DNA of 12,258 nucleotides from contig JBMOLK010000160.1 in NCBI GenBank assembly GCA_049325575.1, positions 1 through 12,258 of the forward strand, read 5' to 3'. This stretch comes from JBMOLK01 sp049325575. GTDB lineage: Bacteria; Bacillota; Clostridia; Acetivibrionales; Acetivibrionaceae. Below the pieces are notes generated by a model that saw only the letters and a list, made by a program, of their open reading frames with translations, had not been told where the DNA came from and made no database searches. The translations under genes and the position numbers were made by a program. Below, piece by piece: positions 1 through 6,762 of this stretch (position 1 is its first letter; each line of letters begins with the position of its first letter).

Positions 1-584
1 GCGATTACCCTAAATACGGCAATAATGATGAGCGTGTTGATTCCATCGCTACCGGTATAGTAAAGAAGTTTATGGATAAGCTTCGCAAGCAGAGGACATA
101 CAGGAACTCAATGCCTACACTGTCCATACTCACAATAACCTCAAATGTAGTATACGGTGAAAAAACCGGAAACACTCCAGACGGCAGAAAGAAGGGTGAA
201 CCCCTTGCACCTGGAGCAAATCCAATGCACGGAAGAGATGTAAATGGAGCGTTAGCGGTTTTAAGCAGTGTAGCTAAGCTTCCCTATGAATATGCACAGG
301 ATGGAATATCCTATACATTCTCCATTATTCCAAAGGCATTAGGAAGGGATGAGGATACAAGGATAAACAACCTGAAGGCATTGCTTGACGGCTACTTTAA
401 GCGTCAGGGCCATCATATAAACATAAATGTATTTGAAAAGGAGACACTGCTTGATGCCATGGAACACCCGGAAAAATACCCGCAGCTTACAATAAGGGTG
501 TCAGGCTATGCAGTAAACTTTATAAAACTTACAAGGGAGCAGCAGCTTGATGTTATTAACAGAACCATTCACGAAAAAATATAG
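1..584 (+). CDS. pflB: Pyruvate formate-lyase (formate C-acetyltransferase), C-terminal part
   Basis: This is the last 193 codons of a gene that begins before the window; the first whole codon is at position 3. The enzyme is a cytoplasmic glycyl-radical protein that converts pyruvate and CoA to acetyl-CoA and formate. The visible part has the family blocks DYPKYGNNDERVD, SNVVYGEKTGNTPDGR, GANPMHGRD and DGISYTFSI, and ends in RVSGYAVNF. The glycine of that last motif, codon 504-506, is the expected radical-bearing residue, about 25 residues from the C-terminus as in E. coli PflB. The active-site cysteine pair would lie upstream of the window. The activase gene starts 16 bases after the stop, which supports true PFL rather than another glycyl-radical enzyme. 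Frame and length of the tail look normal. Confidence 0.96.
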   Translation, partial: DYPKYGNNDERVDSIATGIVKKFMDKLRKQRTYRNSMPTLSILTITSNVVYGEKTGNTPDGRKKGEPLAPGANPMHGRDVNGALAVLSSVAKLPYEYAQDGISYTFSIIPKALGRDEDTRINNLKALLDGYFKRQGHHININVFEKETLLDAMEHPEKYPQLTIRVSGYAVNFIKLTREQQLDVINRTIHEKI

Positions 585-600
585 ATGTGAGGTGAGGACC

Positions 601-1314
601 ATGCCGGTAAAGGGTAGGGTACACTCTTTTGAGTCTTTTGGAACGCTGGATGGACCAGGTATAAGATTTGTCGTCTTTACGCAGGGCTGTCCACTGCGCT
701 GCCTGTACTGTCACAACCGGGATACATGGGATAAGGCAGGGGGGAAGGAATATACTCCTAATGAAATAATTGAAGAGATGAAAAAGTATATTGACTATAT
801 CAGGTTTTCCGGGGGAGGAATTACTGTCACAGGAGGGGAACCGACTCTGCAGGCAGAGTTTGTAAGTGAGATTTTTAAGCTGGCTAAAGAGATAAATATT
901 CATACTGCACTTGATACCAGCGGCTTTGCCGACATTGAAAATGTTAGAGAGCTTCTAAGTTATACTGATCTGGTCTTGCTTGATATAAAGCATGCAGATG
1001 AAGAAAAGCACAAGAAAATCACCGGGGTAGGCAATGAAAAGATAAAACGGTTTGCCGGGTATCTGTCTGATGAAGGCATACCTGTCTGGATAAGGTATGT
1101 CCTTATTCCAGGCTTGACTGATGATGAGAAGGATTTAAGGCTGGCAGCCGGATTCATCAAGGAGATTAAAACCGTTGAGAAGGTTGAAGTCCTTCCATAC
1201 CACAGTATGGGAGCTTACAAGTGGGAAAAGCTGGGGAAGAAGTATGAGCTTCAGGGAGTAAAGGAGCCTACTCAAGAAGAGCTAAAGAGGGCGAAAGAAA
1301 TCTTAAGCTTATAA
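601..1314 (+). CDS. pflA: Pyruvate formate-lyase activating enzyme (radical SAM)
   Basis: This 237-residue protein installs the glycyl radical on pyruvate formate-lyase using S-adenosylmethionine and a [4Fe-4S] cluster. The cluster motif CPLRCLYC is visible, with Cys30, Cys34 and Cys37 in CxxxCxxC spacing. It is followed by the SAM-binding GGEP (residues 78-81) inside SGGGITVTGGEPTLQ, and by LLDIKH and the late segment VEVLPYHSMGAYKW, all typical of PflA. The frame stays open upstream to an ATG at 547. ATG 601 is chosen because GAGGTGAGG lies directly before it (589-597) and because MPVKGRVHSFESFGTLDGPG matches the usual PflA N-terminus; the 547 start would overlap pflB. The length matches the family (about 240 residues). 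It is very probably co-transcribed with pflB, and a hairpin follows the stop codon. Confidence 0.96.
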   Translation: MPVKGRVHSFESFGTLDGPGIRFVVFTQGCPLRCLYCHNRDTWDKAGGKEYTPNEIIEEMKKYIDYIRFSGGGITVTGGEPTLQAEFVSEIFKLAKEINIHTALDTSGFADIENVRELLSYTDLVLLDIKHADEEKHKKITGVGNEKIKRFAGYLSDEGIPVWIRYVLIPGLTDDEKDLRLAAGFIKEIKTVEKVEVLPYHSMGAYKWEKLGKKYELQGVKEPTQEELKRAKEILSL

Positions 1315-1331
1315 CCAGGGTGTGCAGTAAA

Positions 1332-1382
1332 ATCAACCGGCGGGAACATTAAACTTTATAAGTTTATTTCCCGCCGGTTGAT
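1332..1382 (+). terminator. Hairpin terminator after pflA
   Basis: A 15-bp perfect stem (1332-1346 with 1368-1382) contains the GC-rich core CCGGCGGG/CCCGCCGG. The loop side holds a second small hairpin, AAACTT (1351-1356) with AAGTTT (1360-1365), stacked on the first. It follows the pflA stop by 17 bases. The T tract after the stem is weak (ATAAATTT), so termination is likely but may not be purely intrinsic. Confidence 0.7.
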
Positions 1383-1418
1383 AAATTTCGTCTAAGAACC
1401 TTATTCCATTTTTACAAT

Positions 1419-1529
1419 TCATTTGTGCCTTTCTCCTGTTTTTCCAAAGTACCACATTGGAACCAGTCCTTCTTTTGTTTTTATTGATAAAGCCGTCCAA
1501 CCCTTAAGGATTGTATTATATTTATACCA
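1419..1529 (-). pseudogene. Possible remnant of a coding sequence
   Basis: On the minus strand a 36-codon frame, closed by stops on both sides (CTA at 1530-1532, TCA at 1419-1421 on the plus strand), reads like real protein. It is rich in Trp, Gly and Lys and ends in VPMWYFGKTGERHK. It has no ribosome binding site and no ATG near its 5' end, so it could be the decayed tail of a lost gene. I do not recognise the family. The call rests only on composition and could be chance. Confidence 0.2.
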
Positions 1530-1616
1530 CTAAAAAGATATATAAAACAAAAAATTATATCAGGAAGTGCATTCTTAACATTATGAATAACCGTAAATTT
1601 GTTATATTAAAAAGCA

Positions 1617-2246
1617 CTAGGAATTATTAGAGCTTAGTTTTTGTTTTGGCTTTGATAGTCTTTTAATGTTGTTTTTATGCTTACGCTTTATCTTTGCAGA
1701 GTTAAACAGTTTTAAATTCAACTTGTCAAATATAACGGCAAAGATCCTGGCAGTATACTCAGCATCAATAAGGGCCCTGTGAAGTTCACCCTCAACTTGT
1801 ATTCCATGCAGCAAAAGAGCATTTTCAAGACTTATCCGTTGACCTGCCGGCAGATCAAATATGGTTGAAAACTGCTTTTGAATATCGACATTACTTTTTA
1901 GCCAGTCAATTTTCATGCGGTTATATTTGCAATTGAGGCTCAAATGATGTATATCGTCATGTCCCCAGCTGATTAGTATGTAGTCGTCTCCAATCCATTG
2001 TTTGAAACGGGTTATAACGTCCTTGAAACAATCGGCATTATCAACATCCTCCTGTGAAATTTGGGTTTTTCTTTTTACCACAGGAAATAGTTTTTTAAAG
2101 TATTTGGGTTTTATAAAGGATTGAAAAGTTCCGGCTTCATTTAGACTGCTGTCAAGCTTTATTGCACCGATTTCAATAACCTCATTGGGAAGACTGCTTT
2201 TAAAAGGTTTGCTGTTAAGTTCCAGATCATAAACTATGTAGTTCAT
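1617..2246 (-). CDS. 3'-5' exonuclease, DEDDh (DnaQ/ERI1/KapD-like) family
   Basis: This 209-residue cytoplasmic protein has the three Exo motifs of the DEDDh exonuclease fold. Exo I is YDLEL with Asp7 and Glu9. Exo II is WGHDDIHHL with Asp98 as the likely ligand (Asp97 next to it). Exo III is HRALIDAEYTARI with His156 and Asp161. Two metal ions bound by these acids cleave the 3' end of RNA or DNA. The WGxxD arrangement and overall length are closer to the stand-alone ERI1/KapD-type exonucleases than to a polymerase III epsilon subunit, but the substrate cannot be fixed. After about residue 178 the tail is strongly basic (KIKRKHKNNIKRLSKPKQK) and may bind nucleic acid. The start at 2246 is supported by an AAAGAAGAG stretch upstream. 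It appears monocistronic. Confidence 0.85.
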   Translation of the reverse strand: MNYIVYDLELNSKPFKSSLPNEVIEIGAIKLDSSLNEAGTFQSFIKPKYFKKLFPVVKRKTQISQEDVDNADCFKDVITRFKQWIGDDYILISWGHDDIHHLSLNCKYNRMKIDWLKSNVDIQKQFSTIFDLPAGQRISLENALLLHGIQVEGELHRALIDAEYTARIFAVIFDKLNLKLFNSAKIKRKHKNNIKRLSKPKQKLSSNNS

Positions 2247-2429
2247 AATTTTCTCTTCTTTCTTTTTTATATAATAATTTGCATTTGAACTTATGGTTTC
2301 TCATTTTAGTATGTAACAAAAATTGGATTTTTATAATGTATTTAAAGGTACTATTAAACTTTATCATATTATCACTTGAAATGGGAGATTATATATTTAA
2401 AAAACAAAACAACTTTGGAGTTGATATTT

Positions 2430-2834
2430 ATGAAATTAAAATATTTAATACCGTTACTTATAACAGCCTTGTTGACAGGCTGCGGCCAAAATATCAATAA
2501 TAAAGGCAGTGAGAGAATCGAGTTTACCAGGATTCAGGATGAAAGTACAGACAAGTCTGATACTTTAAGAGTTATAGAGTCCAATACCAGGGTAGGACAC
2601 GAGGAATACGCAAGTATAAGTATTAAGGGAAGGCCCGGGGAAACATACAGTATAACTTCAAATTATAAGTGGGGAGGAGACAGTGTAACTGCATTTGAGA
2701 AGAGAAGAGCAGGAAATGACGGTGTGGCCACCTGGATTTGGAGAGTAAGGTCCAATACTACACCCGGAACTTACCCTATTATAATTACAGGGGGCGGACA
2801 AAGACTTGAAACTTCATATACCGTTTTACCGTAG
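2430..2834 (+). CDS. Small secreted lipoprotein with an Ig-like beta-sandwich domain
   Basis: This 134-residue protein begins MKLKYLIPLLITALLTGC, a lipoprotein signal peptide with lipobox LTGC; Cys18 would carry the lipid after cleavage, placing it on the outer face of the membrane. ATG 2430 is preferred over the in-frame ATG at 2376 because GGAG (2417-2420) lies nine bases before it and the signal peptide starts there. After a polar linker (about 19-50), residues 55-134 look like a compact all-beta domain. The block PGETYSITSNYKWGG, the WIWRV strand and the ending PGTYPIIITGGG followed by a last strand resemble the C-terminal Ig-like add-on domain of many clostridial surface proteins. No catalytic motif is visible; the role is unknown. 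It converges with the minus-strand oadG1 across a shared hairpin. Confidence 0.8.
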   Translation: MKLKYLIPLLITALLTGCGQNINNKGSERIEFTRIQDESTDKSDTLRVIESNTRVGHEEYASISIKGRPGETYSITSNYKWGGDSVTAFEKRRAGNDGVATWIWRVRSNTTPGTYPIIITGGGQRLETSYTVLP

Positions 2835-2854
2835 GTATGGGAGTGAAGGCATAA

Positions 2855-2899
2855 AAGAAAAATATTACAGAACCCTTAGGAGTCTGTAATATTTTTCTT
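2855..2899. terminator. Bidirectional terminator between the lipoprotein gene and oadG1
   Basis: A 16-bp perfect stem (2855-2870 with 2884-2899) encloses a 13-base loop. The arms are A-rich on one side and T-rich on the other (ATATTTTTCTT), so a U tract is produced from either strand. It lies 20 bases after the lipoprotein stop and 23 bases beyond the oadG1 stop. Confidence 0.8.
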
Positions 2900-2922
2900 A
2901 AAATTCATATGAGTTATATTTA

Positions 2923-3075
2923 TCAATGTTTGGCATCTTTCTTATCGAATTTATTGGCAGCTATAACCATAAGCTTTGTTACTATATAAAAGAGAATCAG
3001 TACCGAAAAGACTCCGATAAGTCCGTATAAGGCCACATTTAAACCTTTATACAACATATTCCAATCAATATTCAT
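2923..3075 (-). CDS. Very small OadG-like sodium-pump subunit, copy 1
   Basis: This 50-residue protein starts MNIDWNMLYKGL and ends KKDAKH. It has one hydrophobic helix, about residues 12-40 (NVALYGLIGVFSVLILFYIV and on), followed by a short charged tail. The GLxVxxxGLxGVFxVLxLFY pattern matches the membrane segment of OadG/MmdD gamma or delta subunits, which hold the sodium-translocating decarboxylase together; here the soluble tail is nearly absent. Support: its ATG follows AGAGGTGAT at good spacing, it starts 13 bases after the oadB1 stop, and a second copy in the same relation to oadB2 (6615-6758) keeps the same residues, including LILFYxVTKLMVI. It is too short for many gene callers. Subunit identity is inferred from the motif and position. 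Confidence 0.8.
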   Translation of the reverse strand: MNIDWNMLYKGLNVALYGLIGVFSVLILFYIVTKLMVIAANKFDKKDAKH

Positions 3076-3088
3076 GATAAAATCACCT

Positions 3089-4210
3089 CTATCCTCCTAA
3101 TATTGCGGGTACAAGAGCCAGCAGCAATCCCCCTGCCACTATTGAACCAAGCTGACCGGAAACATTTGCGCTGATAGACTGCATGATAACAAAGTTTGTA
3201 GGGTCCTCCTTCTTGGCCATCATCTGGATTACTCTTGCAGACATTGGAAAAGCAGAAATACCTGCTGCTCCAATCATTGGATTCACCTTGTTCTTTAAAA
3301 AGAGGTTAAGGAATTTTGCAAATAATACTCCACCGGCAGTATCGAAAATAAAAGCCACAAGTCCCATACCAAGTATTATTAGGGTTTCCTTCTGCAAGAA
3401 CTTGTCCGCTACCATTGTAGAGCCGATTGTAACTCCAAGTAATATGGTTACAAGATTGGCGAGCTCGTTTTGAGCCGATTTGGAAAGCCTCTCTAAAACC
3501 CCGCATTCCCTTATAAGATTACCGAACATCAAAAGGCCTACAAGTGATACGCTTACCGGAGCAACAATGCCTGCTAAAATAGTAACAACAATAGGAAACA
3601 AAATTTTAACCGATTTTGGAACATTTACCTGCTTGTAATCCATACGGATAAGCCTTTCTTTCTTGCTGGTAAGAAGCCTTATTACAGGAGGCTGTATTAT
3701 AGGAACCAGGGACATGTATGAGTAGGCTGCCACTGTAATAGGACCCACAAGATCTTTTCCGGCAAACTTATTGGCTACTACTATGGATGTGGGACCATCG
3801 GCAGCACCGATTATTCCTATTGATGCAGCATCATATAGGTCAAATCCCAGCAAGATGGCAACTATCATTGTGGCAAAAATGCCAAACTGGGCAGCAGCAC
3901 CGAAAAACAGCATAAAAGGGTTTTGCAGAAGGGGTGAAAAATCAATCATGGCACCCACTGCAATGAAAATCAAAACAGGAAAAAGCTCTGTTTGAATACC
4001 GGAGTTATATAATATGGATAAAACTCCTTTGCCCTCCTCAATAGCAGAGGATAAGGGTATATTTGCAAGGATTGCGCCAAACCCTATAGGCAATAAAAGC
4101 ATTGGTTCATATTCCTTTGACACTGCAAGATAAATCAGTGCTCCTGCAACTAAAAACATAAATAAATTTCCAAGCTGAAAATTCAGTACACCGTTAAAAA
4201 GCTCTTGCAC
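3089..4210 (-). CDS. oadB: Sodium-translocating decarboxylase beta subunit, OadB-like, copy 1
   Basis: This 373-residue polytopic membrane protein belongs to the OadB/MmdB/GcdB family, which couples decarboxylation of a carboxybiotin group to sodium export. Family motifs are intact. Asp138 in IGIIGAADGPTS corresponds to the Klebsiella OadB membrane aspartate (D203), and tyrosines follow in AAYSYM. Asn310, Gly314, Ser319 and Arg326 in NPMIGAAGISAFPMSAR keep the spacing of N373, G377, S382 and R389 of that enzyme. The start is GTG at 4210 with AAGGAGGA seven bases before it. An OadG-like gene follows, but no carboxyltransferase or biotin carrier is present in the window, so the substrate (oxaloacetate, methylmalonyl-CoA or glutaconyl-CoA) is undecided. 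It is highly similar to the copy at 6763-7881. A sigma-A promoter lies at 4251-4279. Confidence 0.92.
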   Translation of the reverse strand: MQELFNGVLNFQLGNLFMFLVAGALIYLAVSKEYEPMLLLPIGFGAILANIPLSSAIEEGKGVLSILYNSGIQTELFPVLIFIAVGAMIDFSPLLQNPFMLFFGAAAQFGIFATMIVAILLGFDLYDAASIGIIGAADGPTSIVVANKFAGKDLVGPITVAAYSYMSLVPIIQPPVIRLLTSKKERLIRMDYKQVNVPKSVKILFPIVVTILAGIVAPVSVSLVGLLMFGNLIRECGVLERLSKSAQNELANLVTILLGVTIGSTMVADKFLQKETLIILGMGLVAFIFDTAGGVLFAKFLNLFLKNKVNPMIGAAGISAFPMSARVIQMMAKKEDPTNFVIMQSISANVSGQLGSIVAGGLLLALVPAILGG

Positions 4211-4250
4211 AGACAGTCCTCCTTATAGGTTATTAGTTATCATCCTTTAC

Positions 4251-4279
4251 AGTATATTTATTTTATGTTTATATTTCAA
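4251..4279 (-). promoter_or_regulatory. Promoter of oadB1
   Basis: On the minus strand the -35 box TTGAAA (4274-4279) and the -10 box TATACT (4251-4256) are separated by exactly 17 bases. The arrangement and the downstream GTAAAG are conserved upstream of oadB2. A weak dyad, TTATA-N7-TATAA (4269-4285), overlaps the -35 box. Confidence 0.75.
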
Positions 4280-4299
4280 GTATAACCGCAATTTATTTA

Positions 4300-4315
4300 C
4301 ACTTTCCTAAAAGTG
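4300..4315. promoter_or_regulatory. Palindrome upstream of the oadB1 promoter
   Basis: CACTTT-CCTA-AAAGTG is a perfect 6-bp dyad with a 4-base centre, 20 bases upstream of the oadB1 -35 box and on the far side of the mgtE promoter region. The position would suit an activator site for oadB1. It has no T tract, so a terminator is less likely. The bound protein is unknown. Confidence 0.35.
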
Positions 4316-4362
4316 CAAAAGGTGTCTTAAAACAATACATGTTACAGTTCGATCTCTTTAAA

Positions 4363-4400
4363 TTGTTTCATATATATAATGACGGATATAATGGTATAAT
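4363..4400 (+). promoter_or_regulatory. Likely promoter region of mgtE
   Basis: A TTGTTT -35 box (4363-4368) and a TATAAT -10 box (4387-4392) are 18 bases apart. Two further TATAAT copies lie at 4375-4380 and 4395-4400, so the exact start is uncertain. The implied leader is about 70 bases, too short for an M-box magnesium riboswitch, and none of its conserved blocks are seen. Confidence 0.5.
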
Positions 4401-4470
4401 AGTATAGTACTTAAGCGGGATTTTTTATATAATACAGTATATAGAGACAGGTTGATTGGAGGCATAATGT

Positions 4471-5811
4471 ATGTCGGTTGAGCTGACTTCAAAAGAGATA
4501 ATAGATATATTGCTAAAATATGACAGGGCCAAGATAGCAGAGATTCTGGAAGACATACACCCGGAAGATATACTGGATGCCATAAGGCACTATGAGGAAG
4601 ATAAGTCCCTTATACTAAAGAACCTTCCGGAAGATATTGTAGTGTCTATTCTTGACCAAGCCCAGGATGAGGAGAAGGCTGGCCTTTTGGAGCTTTTTCC
4701 CGATGCAGTTCAAAAGAGAATTATAAACGAAATGTCATCTGACGAGCTTGTAGACATGCTTGGCTCTGTATCGCCCGAAGAAGCCAATGAACTTCTTGTG
4801 AAAATTGATGAAGAAGATGCATTAAAAGTAAAGCAGCTTATGAGTTATGATCCTCATACCGCTGGTGGAATCATGGCTACCGAGTTTATATCCATAAAAG
4901 AGAGCATGACAATAGGCGAAACAATAAGGTATCTTCAAAAAGAGGCCCCGGGTGCTGAAACAGCTTTTTATGTGTATGTTCTTGATGATGAGGGCAGTTT
5001 AAAAGGTGTGGTGTCATTAAGGGATATTGTATCAAACAGCTTTGATGTTGTGGTATCACAGGTTATGAATGAAAATGTTATAAGCGTTTCGGTAGACATG
5101 GACCAGGAGGAAGTAGGACATTATTTTGAAAAGTACGGTTTTCTCATTATACCTGTTGTAGATCAGGACGGGAGAATGCTGGGGATAATCACGGTTGACG
5201 ACATAATAAGGGTTGTAAGGGATGAAGATACCGAGGATATATACCGCCTGGCCGGTATAAGCGAGGGGGAAAGAGTTGAAGGTACTGTAGGTGACTCGGT
5301 TAAAAGGAGGCTTCCATGGCTTTATGTGAATTTAGTTACTGCTATTTTGGCAGCAGCTACTGTAAGTCTTTTTGAAGGGACAATACAGCAAGTAGTAGCT
5401 CTTGCCACATTCATGCCTATTGTGGCAGGTATGGGAGGAAATACGGGAACACAGACACTAACAATTATTGTACGTGCAATTGCACTGGGGGAGCTGACAT
5501 TTGAAAACGCCAAGAAAGTTTTAGTGAAAGAAATTGGAGTAGGGATATTCACAGGGGTTTCTATAGGAGTGACTGCAGCGCTCCTTGGACTTATCTGGAA
5601 GGGAAATTATATATTTGGAGTAGTCATAGGAGTGGCCATGCTCCTTAATATGGTTGCTGCCACTTTTTCAGGTTATGTCATACCGGTCATGCTAAAGAAG
5701 ATGAAAATTGACCCTGCCCTGGCTTCAGCAGTTTTTGTAACAACGGTTACAGATGTTCTGGGATTTTTCTTCTTTTTAGGTCTTGCTACATTATTCATAA
5801 ATATGATGTAA
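4471..5811 (+). CDS. mgtE: Magnesium transporter MgtE
   Basis: This 446-residue channel-type magnesium importer has the standard MgtE order. Residues about 5-130 form the acidic, helical N domain (repeated DILDAI / DELVDML units). Residues about 135-250 hold two CBS domains (first around MATEFISIKESMTIGE, second around VMNENVISVSVDM to IITVDDII). Residues about 280-446 form the membrane domain with five helices. The signature PIVAGMGGNTGTQ (316-328) and the pore segment PALASAVFVTTVTDVLGF, with Asp428 matching the selectivity aspartate of Thermus MgtE, are present. In this family the N and CBS domains sense cytosolic magnesium and close the pore. ATG 4471 has GGAGG (4458-4462) eight bases before it. 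It is transcribed alone and ends in a strong hairpin. It sits between the two oadB modules but on the opposite strand. Confidence 0.96.
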   Translation: MSVELTSKEIIDILLKYDRAKIAEILEDIHPEDILDAIRHYEEDKSLILKNLPEDIVVSILDQAQDEEKAGLLELFPDAVQKRIINEMSSDELVDMLGSVSPEEANELLVKIDEEDALKVKQLMSYDPHTAGGIMATEFISIKESMTIGETIRYLQKEAPGAETAFYVYVLDDEGSLKGVVSLRDIVSNSFDVVVSQVMNENVISVSVDMDQEEVGHYFEKYGFLIIPVVDQDGRMLGIITVDDIIRVVRDEDTEDIYRLAGISEGERVEGTVGDSVKRRLPWLYVNLVTAILAAATVSLFEGTIQQVVALATFMPIVAGMGGNTGTQTLTIIVRAIALGELTFENAKKVLVKEIGVGIFTGVSIGVTAALLGLIWKGNYIFGVVIGVAMLLNMVAATFSGYVIPVMLKKMKIDPALASAVFVTTVTDVLGFFFFLGLATLFINMM

Positions 5812-5818
5812 ACATAAA

Positions 5819-5852
5819 AAAAAGCGGAGAGATTGCAATAACTCCGCTTTTT
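5819..5852. terminator. Bidirectional terminator between mgtE and terC1
   Basis: An 11-bp stem AAAAAGCGGAG (5819-5829) pairs with CTCCGCTTTTT (5842-5852) around a 12-base loop. The A and T runs on the two sides give a U tract in both directions. It begins 7 bases after the mgtE stop and lies 13 bases beyond the terC1 stop. Confidence 0.88.
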
Positions 5853-5865
5853 GAGGAACAGCCGA

Positions 5866-6555
5866 TTATGCATCGGCTTTTGATGGTATATTTACTTTCC
5901 TTACCTTCATAAATCCATAGAGCAATGTGAAAGCAGCCAGAGACCATGAGAAAAATATAACAAATACATGGCTGAAATAGTGCTCCAGCAGCTTGTCTTC
6001 CAAAATCATAGATACTGCTGTGTGAACAAGTATTGCAGCTCCTATATAAATTGCAATTTTGTGCTTTTTCATTAAAGCAGCTACATATTGGCTTCCAAAG
6101 AATATAATTGGAATGTTAAGAAGGATTCCGAATGCTATAAGGCCAATATGCCCGTCTGCGGCGCCGCCAATTGCAAGAACATTGTCAAGACTCATGCTGA
6201 CATCTGCAATAATGATGCTAAAGACGGCCTTCCAAAAGTTTCCTCCAGATTTGACAGTGCATTCCTCGTCTTCACACCCTGCGTTTACCAAATCCCATGT
6301 AATTTTAAGAAGCAAAATTCCTCCCACCAGTTTGATGGGCAGCCATTCTACATTCATAACGATTGTTATAATGGAGGCAAACAGTATTCTAAGACCTATT
6401 GCTCCCGAAACACCTATAATACTCGCCATTTTTGCTTCTTTAGGGTTTAAATTTCTTATTGCAAGAGCAATAACCCCCACGTTGTCTCCCGACAAAATGA
6501 TATCCAGCAGAGTAATTTGCAGTGCAGCCAAAATAAAAACTAAAAAACTATCCAA
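5866..6555 (-). CDS. TerC-family (YjbE-type) membrane metal transporter, copy 1
   Basis: This integral membrane protein of about 229 residues has seven or so helices. The two family motifs are present: LSGDNVGVIALA (Asp24, Asn25) and MSLDNVLAIGG (Asp124, Asn125), whose acids are thought to bind the cation. TerC proteins of Firmicutes are linked to manganese export or metal loading of secreted enzymes; the substrate here is unproven. A GTG at 6564 gives a longer reading, but the Shine-Dalgarno AAGAGGTGG (6561-6569) covers that codon. TTG at 6553-6555, five bases after it, is preferred. With that start, MDSFLVFILAALQITLLD aligns without gaps to copy 2. The central loop carries a CEDEEC cysteine pair that is absent in copy 2. 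It follows oadG2 by 59 bases with no terminator, so it probably shares the oadB2 transcript. Confidence 0.88.
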   Translation of the reverse strand: MDSFLVFILAALQITLLDIILSGDNVGVIALAIRNLNPKEAKMASIIGVSGAIGLRILFASIITIVMNVEWLPIKLVGGILLLKITWDLVNAGCEDEECTVKSGGNFWKAVFSIIIADVSMSLDNVLAIGGAADGHIGLIAFGILLNIPIIFFGSQYVAALMKKHKIAIYIGAAILVHTAVSMILEDKLLEHYFSHVFVIFFSWSLAAFTLLYGFMKVRKVNIPSKADA

Positions 6556-6614
6556 AGAAACCACCTCTTACTAATAAAATCTCAAATCTCTAAAATCTAT
6601 AATAAATAGACAAG

Positions 6615-6758
6615 TTATGAATTTTCTTTCTTATTTAAATTGTTAAAAATAATTACCATAAGTTTTGTTACAACATAGAAAAGTATCAGTACAGTAAACA
6701 CTCCAGCTAATCCAATGGCCGATACCTGAAGTCCTTGATAGATTATTTTGTCAAACAT
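6615..6758 (-). CDS. Very small OadG-like sodium-pump subunit, copy 2
   Basis: This 47-residue protein starts MFDKIIYQGLQVSAIGLAG and ends NKKENS. A single membrane helix, about residues 9-38, is followed by a short polar tail. It aligns with the 50-residue protein after oadB1 over nearly its whole length, sharing GL-V-GL-GVF-VLILFY-VTKLMVI. Its ribosome binding site GGGGTGA overlaps the oadB2 stop, and only four bases separate the two genes, suggesting translational coupling. The helix pattern fits the OadG/MmdD gamma or delta subunit, which is usually longer. Function as a pump assembly subunit is inferred. Confidence 0.8.
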   Translation of the reverse strand: MFDKIIYQGLQVSAIGLAGVFTVLILFYVVTKLMVIIFNNLNKKENS

Positions 6759-6762
6759 AATT

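Larger units (their letters stand above)
1315..1616. other. Intergenic region between pflA and the exonuclease gene
   Basis: This stretch of about 300 bases lies between convergent genes. It holds the pflA terminator (1332-1382) and a possible minus-strand gene remnant (1419-1529). The remaining part, 1530-1616, is AT-rich. I see no RNA gene, long repeat or convincing promoter in it. Confidence 0.5.

Noticed and set aside
547..600. Longer start for the PFL activase at ATG 547
   Set aside because: It would overlap the pflB end and lacks a ribosome binding site; ATG 601 has one and gives the family N-terminus.
3183..3473. Plus-strand open frames opposite oadB1 (also 6953-7372 opposite oadB2)
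   Set aside because: They are shadows of the conserved OadB membrane segments with no ribosome binding sites.
4401..4470. M-box magnesium riboswitch before mgtE
   Set aside because: The predicted leader is only about 70 bases and none of the conserved M-box blocks are visible.
6059..6574. Long plus-strand open frames opposite the TerC genes (also 9272-9757)
   Set aside because: They lie antisense to clear TerC genes, recur in both paralogs because the DNA is similar, and have no start signals.
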